DNA of 64,000 nt, taken from assembly GCA_916610825.1 (NCBI GenBank), contig OU744453.1:9629826-9693825 (forward strand). The letters run 5' to 3'. Shown here piece by piece: positions 59,813 through 64,000 of this stretch. The position numbers were made by a program, and so were the translations under genes. The DNA is from Haliclystus octoradiatus. Taxonomy: Eukaryota; Cnidaria; Staurozoa; Stauromedusae; Haliclystidae. The notes beneath the pieces are model-generated. The model was given only the letters and a program-made list of their open reading frames with translations, ran no database searches and was not told where the DNA came from. How positions within the stretch are numbered: the first letter of the stretch is position 1; each line of letters begins with the position of its first letter.

Positions 59813-60310
59813 TGGATGACTCAAACGTATCAACGGTTTGGGCAGAATCCATGAAAAAAAAACTGTTTTTGAAGGAATTGATGAATTCAAAGGTACACCA
59901 GAGCATAATTATTTAAAGCTGCACAGCGATAACCCACCCCATTGAAATGTGCATCGTCATTCGGAAAAGATTGAGCTGTCATTACATAGATGAGTTTGGC
60001 ACAGAACATCTGTCATGTTCTTAAGAAGAAATGTTCTGTGTTGATGAATAGAAATGGCTCTGCAGAATGAGATTACTTCGGATTGATATCTGCAATGGAC
60101 TGAAAAAGTTGTAATTCAAGTAAAAGAATTGCAGGAAGAGTACAAGGAAACACTAAGTCTATAAGATACACAATTATCAGAAAGTCAGCTGGAGGAAGAT
60201 GAATTCCACAACTCGGAGCTGTATGCAGAATTTACTCCATCTCCTGTATCATCTGATGCATCTGAAACAATTGCCTCCATTGATTGGCAGCTGAGGGTGT
60301 GAGAGGAGGG
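59813..60310 (+). pseudogene. Decayed coding remnants, unidentified
   Basis: A short open frame starts at 59813 (MDDSNVSTVWAESMKKKLFL). A second coding-like stretch at about 60117-60301 reads KELQEEYKETLSL, a stop, then SQLEEDEFHNSELYAEFTPS to SIDWQLRV and a stop. Codon-like composition suggests an old retroelement or gene fragment; the family is not recognised. Confidence 0.3.
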
Positions 60311-60580
60311 AAACGTATGAGATACAGTATATGAATAAAACTTTTGGATAAAGTTCTGTTCAACCTCATAGTCGTTGTTCCCGTATAACCCTTATACTGA
60401 AGTTACGTCCTCCAGGAACGGGAGGTTAATTTCAAATTGTTGGTATGGGATGTGCCAATTATTGAGGGTACCTATTCATGGTCTTTGAAAACAGTTTAGG
60501 CATCTATTTCAGAATTTTTGAAGTCAAGAAAAATTTCTGGGGATACATTTTGACCTGAAAAAAATATTCAAGGTATTCAT

Positions 60581-60990
60581 TTGATGAAAAACAACTTTGA
60601 AGGACAAAATTTCAAAATTTCTCGAGTTACCCTCACGGGACACGTTAAGGATAAAATATCTGTAAACTTGAGCGCATTTGGTGTCAAAAACTCAAATTGC
60701 AACCTTATAGAAAGCAACCTGAGCAATATGTATCAATCTGTTCAAGTGGATGGGGAATTTTCTACCACGTTCAAATCTCTTCGAAAAATGCCTCAAGGGT
60801 CAATCATAGGGCCTCTTCTATTTAACATTTATATGACTGACATGTCAATGCTGGATCTTTGCTTTCTGTAGTCTGATATGCACAACTTTTACAAAATGAA
60901 CAATGATCTGGCAAACTTTTCTGACTGATTCGACGAAAACTATCTTATCCTTAATGAGGACATATCTAATAAACCAAAAGAAAATTAGTG
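60581..60990 (+). pseudogene. Non-LTR reverse transcriptase fragment
   Basis: Reads SNLSNMYQSVQVDGEF then KMPQGSIIGPLLFNIYMTDM, the classic PQGSxLGPLLF RT box of jockey/CR1/I-type LINEs. It continues through frame damage to NNDLANFSD and NYLILNED (DL..F..W...N.L.LN). The catalytic YADD region is destroyed. Confidence 0.82.
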
Positions 60991-61679
60991 GAAATAGTGG
61001 GCACATTACTCTTCCCATAAATAACCTTCAATTCTCCATTTAGAATTACAAAGCTCAACAAAGAAATAAATTGTACTTTATCCAATTAGCTTTTCTTTTG
61101 TCTCAATTTAAATTTGGTAACAACCGTTCCTATTGGTTTTGCTTTATAAAAGTCAGTACAATACAAACCCATCTCTGGTGTTTAAAGAAAATACCATCAA
61201 AAATTATGTCATTAATCAATTCCAACACTTGCCAACTGATGATAACTTCCGGGTGATTCCTATGGGGCAGTGATGTCCATTGACTGGTGAACAAATAGCC
61301 AGTAAATAGTAAACAGCATGATATCCATAATAGCAAGGGGAGAATATTGAATATTGGTCAAATAAATTTGAAAACAAATACAGCAGGTGTTTAAGTCCCT
61401 TTTTGAGGGGAGATGTATCCCAGTTCACTTTCGATGGGGCTCACAAAGTAATGGAATATATGCTGTATGTTGCTACCGCATTAACAGCAGTATCAAAGAA
61501 ACATCCAAAAACTAATCTAAATAAGAATCTTTAATGATGAAACTTTTAGAATTTCGTATCATTGTAAAACGTTAAGGACGAAATTTTGTAATAAAAATCA
61601 AAAGTACTTAGAATGTAAATCCTTCACTCACAGCATATTTGGTCCATATTATCTACAAGCATGAACATGGAGGACATAA

Positions 61680-61830
61680 TATAAGAATTCATCTGGCGCC
61701 AATGTGTCGAATGTAGTTGCGATGTGCAGAAAGGTACAGCTACAGAAAGTAATGCAAGACAAGGACAACGGCTGATTAGTGCAGATGATGGGAAATATTT
61801 AACTACCTTTTTACCTGTCTAGGTTGTTAC
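61680..61830 (+). pseudogene. Cys-containing coding-like segment
   Basis: One frame reads WRQCVECSCDVQKGTATESN and RQGQRLISADDGKYLTTFL before a stop. It leads straight into the 303 bp tandem repeat. Family not recognised; a cysteine-rich extracellular protein fragment is one possibility. Confidence 0.25.
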
Positions 61831-62400
61831 AAAATATGTAACGCACTGGGTCACATGAAACAGAAAGCAGATAGTCTATGAGAAGCTTTGAATAAAAATA
61901 TTTTGAAAGGGATTTGTAGAGAGAAAAGAGCATGTTGGCATACTCCATCAACAACTCCTACAATCAGCGAGAGGAGCACGACTTCCAGCCAATCTGGGAA
62001 AAGGTGTTGTTTATCATTTTCAACTAAGCAAACAACATCCAGTCCTCAAGTAATAGTATGCCTAATGTTGATCTCTTATTTTATATCTTTTACAGAAGGA
62101 TTCTTTACTTGTCAAGGTTGTTATGGTTGTTATAAAATCTGTAACGCACTGGGTCAAAAGAAACAGAAAGCAGATGATCTATGAGAAGCTTTGAATGGAA
62201 ATAGTTTGAAAGGGATTTGTAGAGAGGAAAGAGCACGGTGGCATACTCCATCAACAACTCCTACAAGCTGCGAAAGGAGCAGGCCCTCTAGCCAATCAGA
62301 GAAAAGGTGTTGTTTATCATTTTCAACTAAACAAACGACATCCAGTCCTCAAATAACAGTAAGTCTAATGTTGATCTCTTATTTTATATTTTATGTAGGG
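61820..62400 (+). repeat. Two tandem copies of a 303 bp unit
   Basis: The phrase TCTATGAGAAGCTTTGAAT occurs at 61875 and 62178, and the sequence between repeats with few changes. Each unit has two mini-frames: GCYKICNALG ending in a stop, and LKGICREKRACWHTPSTTPT to FSTKQTTSSPQ. The GTAATA/GTAAGT and TTTTACAG at the joints look like splice sites, so this may be duplicated exons of a decayed or unrecognised gene. Confidence 0.8.
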
Positions 62401-62749
62401 TACAAGAACGGTTTAGAGAGCTGTTACCCTATAGTCAGAAACGAGAATAACTAACACTAATAAATACTACATGCTTAAAGTACTGTATTATCAAAACAGA
62501 TAAGTAAATACAATAGAACATTGTTCTAATCTAACATACCAAGAACGTATCACATTAGGCATCTTTGCAAATCTGATTGTTAGTCGATCGTTATCCAAGT
62601 TTGTCTTTATGGAGAAAAGTTTAACGCCGAAAAATCCGCCGCGTTCGAAAAATGTTTTATAGAGAAAAGCGGAAAAATATCGTAAAAATGCGATTTTTTT
62701 TCAAAATGTGTGAAATAATATAAAGTCAATGCAGTTTATTATAACATCA

Positions 62750-63640
62750 ATTCAAAAACATAGTTAAAAGAGAATTTAAATTTATTCGTCGAATTAATAA
62801 ATATGAACTTTATGAACAAATTCTTATCTATTATATTGAATCTACGAAGTTTGTAACGAATATAATTAACGTGTGAAACGAATATAGTTAACGTCTGAAC
62901 ACGTTTAATTTACCCCAATTAAGTTCATGGTTTTTGCTACTTATCCTTATTGGGAAAATCTGTGGGTTCTTTTGATGTAGATTATCCTTGGTTACTGTCA
63001 ATTAACGTTGCAAATTTTTAATTTTAAGGAGATGTCAACTGCGCAACTTCCAGATGTCGCTATTGGTGTATTCTAAATTAAAAAATTGGTTAAGCGTGTC
63101 ATTACTTAGGTTTGTTTTCATTTATGTTACGGTATATAAATGTTAATTAATTATTAATTATACCATATTACTGGTTAAATTTGATCATCATCAGTTGAAA
63201 CATGTCACATTTCAAATGTATTACTCGATACAAACTAACAACTAAGAAATCTATATTTTGTTCATATTCATTTGTATTTGAAATCATAATAATATAATAG
63301 TGGAATTGAAAGTTATAAAATAATTGAACTGAAATTCCGTGTTTTTTGTTGTCGTTAGTTTTAATATATAAGATATTGCGTATTTCTTGTTAAAGGTCAT
63401 TGTAATTTGAAATTTTTTTTGACTGTAGATAGATTGAATTGGATAAGTATAGAAACAAAAATTCGAAAACATAGTTGATCGATAATTGAAATTGATTCAT
63501 CGAATTACTAAATATACTCACTTTCTGAACAGGTTGTTATCAATTATCTGAACCTATCAAGTTTGTAACAAATATGATTCAGATGTGAAAAAGTGAGGAT
63601 CGGAGAGTTTCACAATTCTAGAAATGAGTATATGTCACAA
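62750..63640. repeat. Diverged repeat cluster including dispersed repeat copy B
   Basis: 62967-63290 matches 14224-14560. In addition 62755-62885 and 63465-63600 resemble each other (AAAACATAGTT, TTTGTAAC.AATAT). AACACGTTTAATTTACCCC occurs at about 62897 and 63809, and TTGGTAGCTAATA.TTCACACAAA at 63660 and 63866. Non-coding. Confidence 0.65.
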
Positions 63641-64000
63641 GTGATTAACCATAACTATAATTGGTAGCTAATACTTCACACAAATGTGTATCAGTATCAT
63701 ACCTTGCTATAGTGCACCAAAGTTCGTTTCTAAACAAGCTTTTTCGCCAACTTATTCATTTTCCTCATTAAACTTATCGGTTGCCTATCAGGATTTTTTA
63801 CTACTGAACACGTTTAATTTACCCCGATTTTAATCAAAACAAGCCATTTTGGAATAACTCCAATTGGTAGCTAATATTTCACACAAAGGTGTATCAGCTC
63901 TGATTGGCTATATTCCAGCTTAATCCATGACGTGCATATCAATATCCTCTCCATTAACCCAAGTATCTTTTATCAGGATCGCAACTTTTATCGGACCCTG

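Overview
This window is AT-rich nuclear DNA of an invertebrate-type animal. The genes are split by short GT-AG introns, and most of the sequence is transposon-derived. I cannot assign a phylum. The evidence for an animal is a spliced SMG9 gene (nonsense-mediated mRNA decay), a spliced M13 (neprilysin-like) gene, and a mix of Penelope-like, Ty3/gypsy, non-LTR, hAT-like, pogo-like and tRNA-derived elements.

Layout: 1-9977 holds three tandem copies of a ~3.03 kb unit; the third is interrupted by a 925 bp element with hAT-like target duplications. A pure (TAA)124 tract (9978-10349) joins the array to a decayed Penelope-like element (10350-12480, minus) with RT and GIY-YIG domains. 12.5-14.6 kb holds small inverted-repeat elements. 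The minus-strand M13 gene runs from 29534 down to at least 15060. All twelve recovered exons join in phase. They encode a signal peptide and the M13 N-terminal domain, but the zinc-binding catalytic exons are absent from the window. Its introns carry a foldback element, a tRNA-derived SINE, two hammerhead-ribozyme-like sequences, a 970 bp hAT-like element, a truncated LINE and a long-TIR element with a broken unrecognised ORF.

A gypsy retrotransposon (29837-34287, 154 bp LTRs, 4 bp TSD) sits about 300 bp upstream of the M13 start codon. 34.3-45.2 kb has no convincing host gene. It contains a 5.6 kb structure with ~480 bp inverted termini, a nested solo LTR, a minisatellite and a tandem array rich in TGATCA. 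A two-exon gene at 45257-46067 (+) encodes a small secreted six-cysteine protein of unknown family.

SMG9 occupies 58762-47324 on the minus strand. Twelve exons cover the P-loop domain to the stop codon; the disordered N-terminal part was not found. Its introns hold several MITEs and three copies of a TTCATGAA-rich repeat. The last 5 kb holds a decayed non-LTR fragment, a 303 bp tandem duplication and dispersed repeats. The genes do not form a pathway: SMG9 acts with SMG1/SMG8 in RNA surveillance, M13 is an ectoenzyme family, and the small secreted protein is an orphan.
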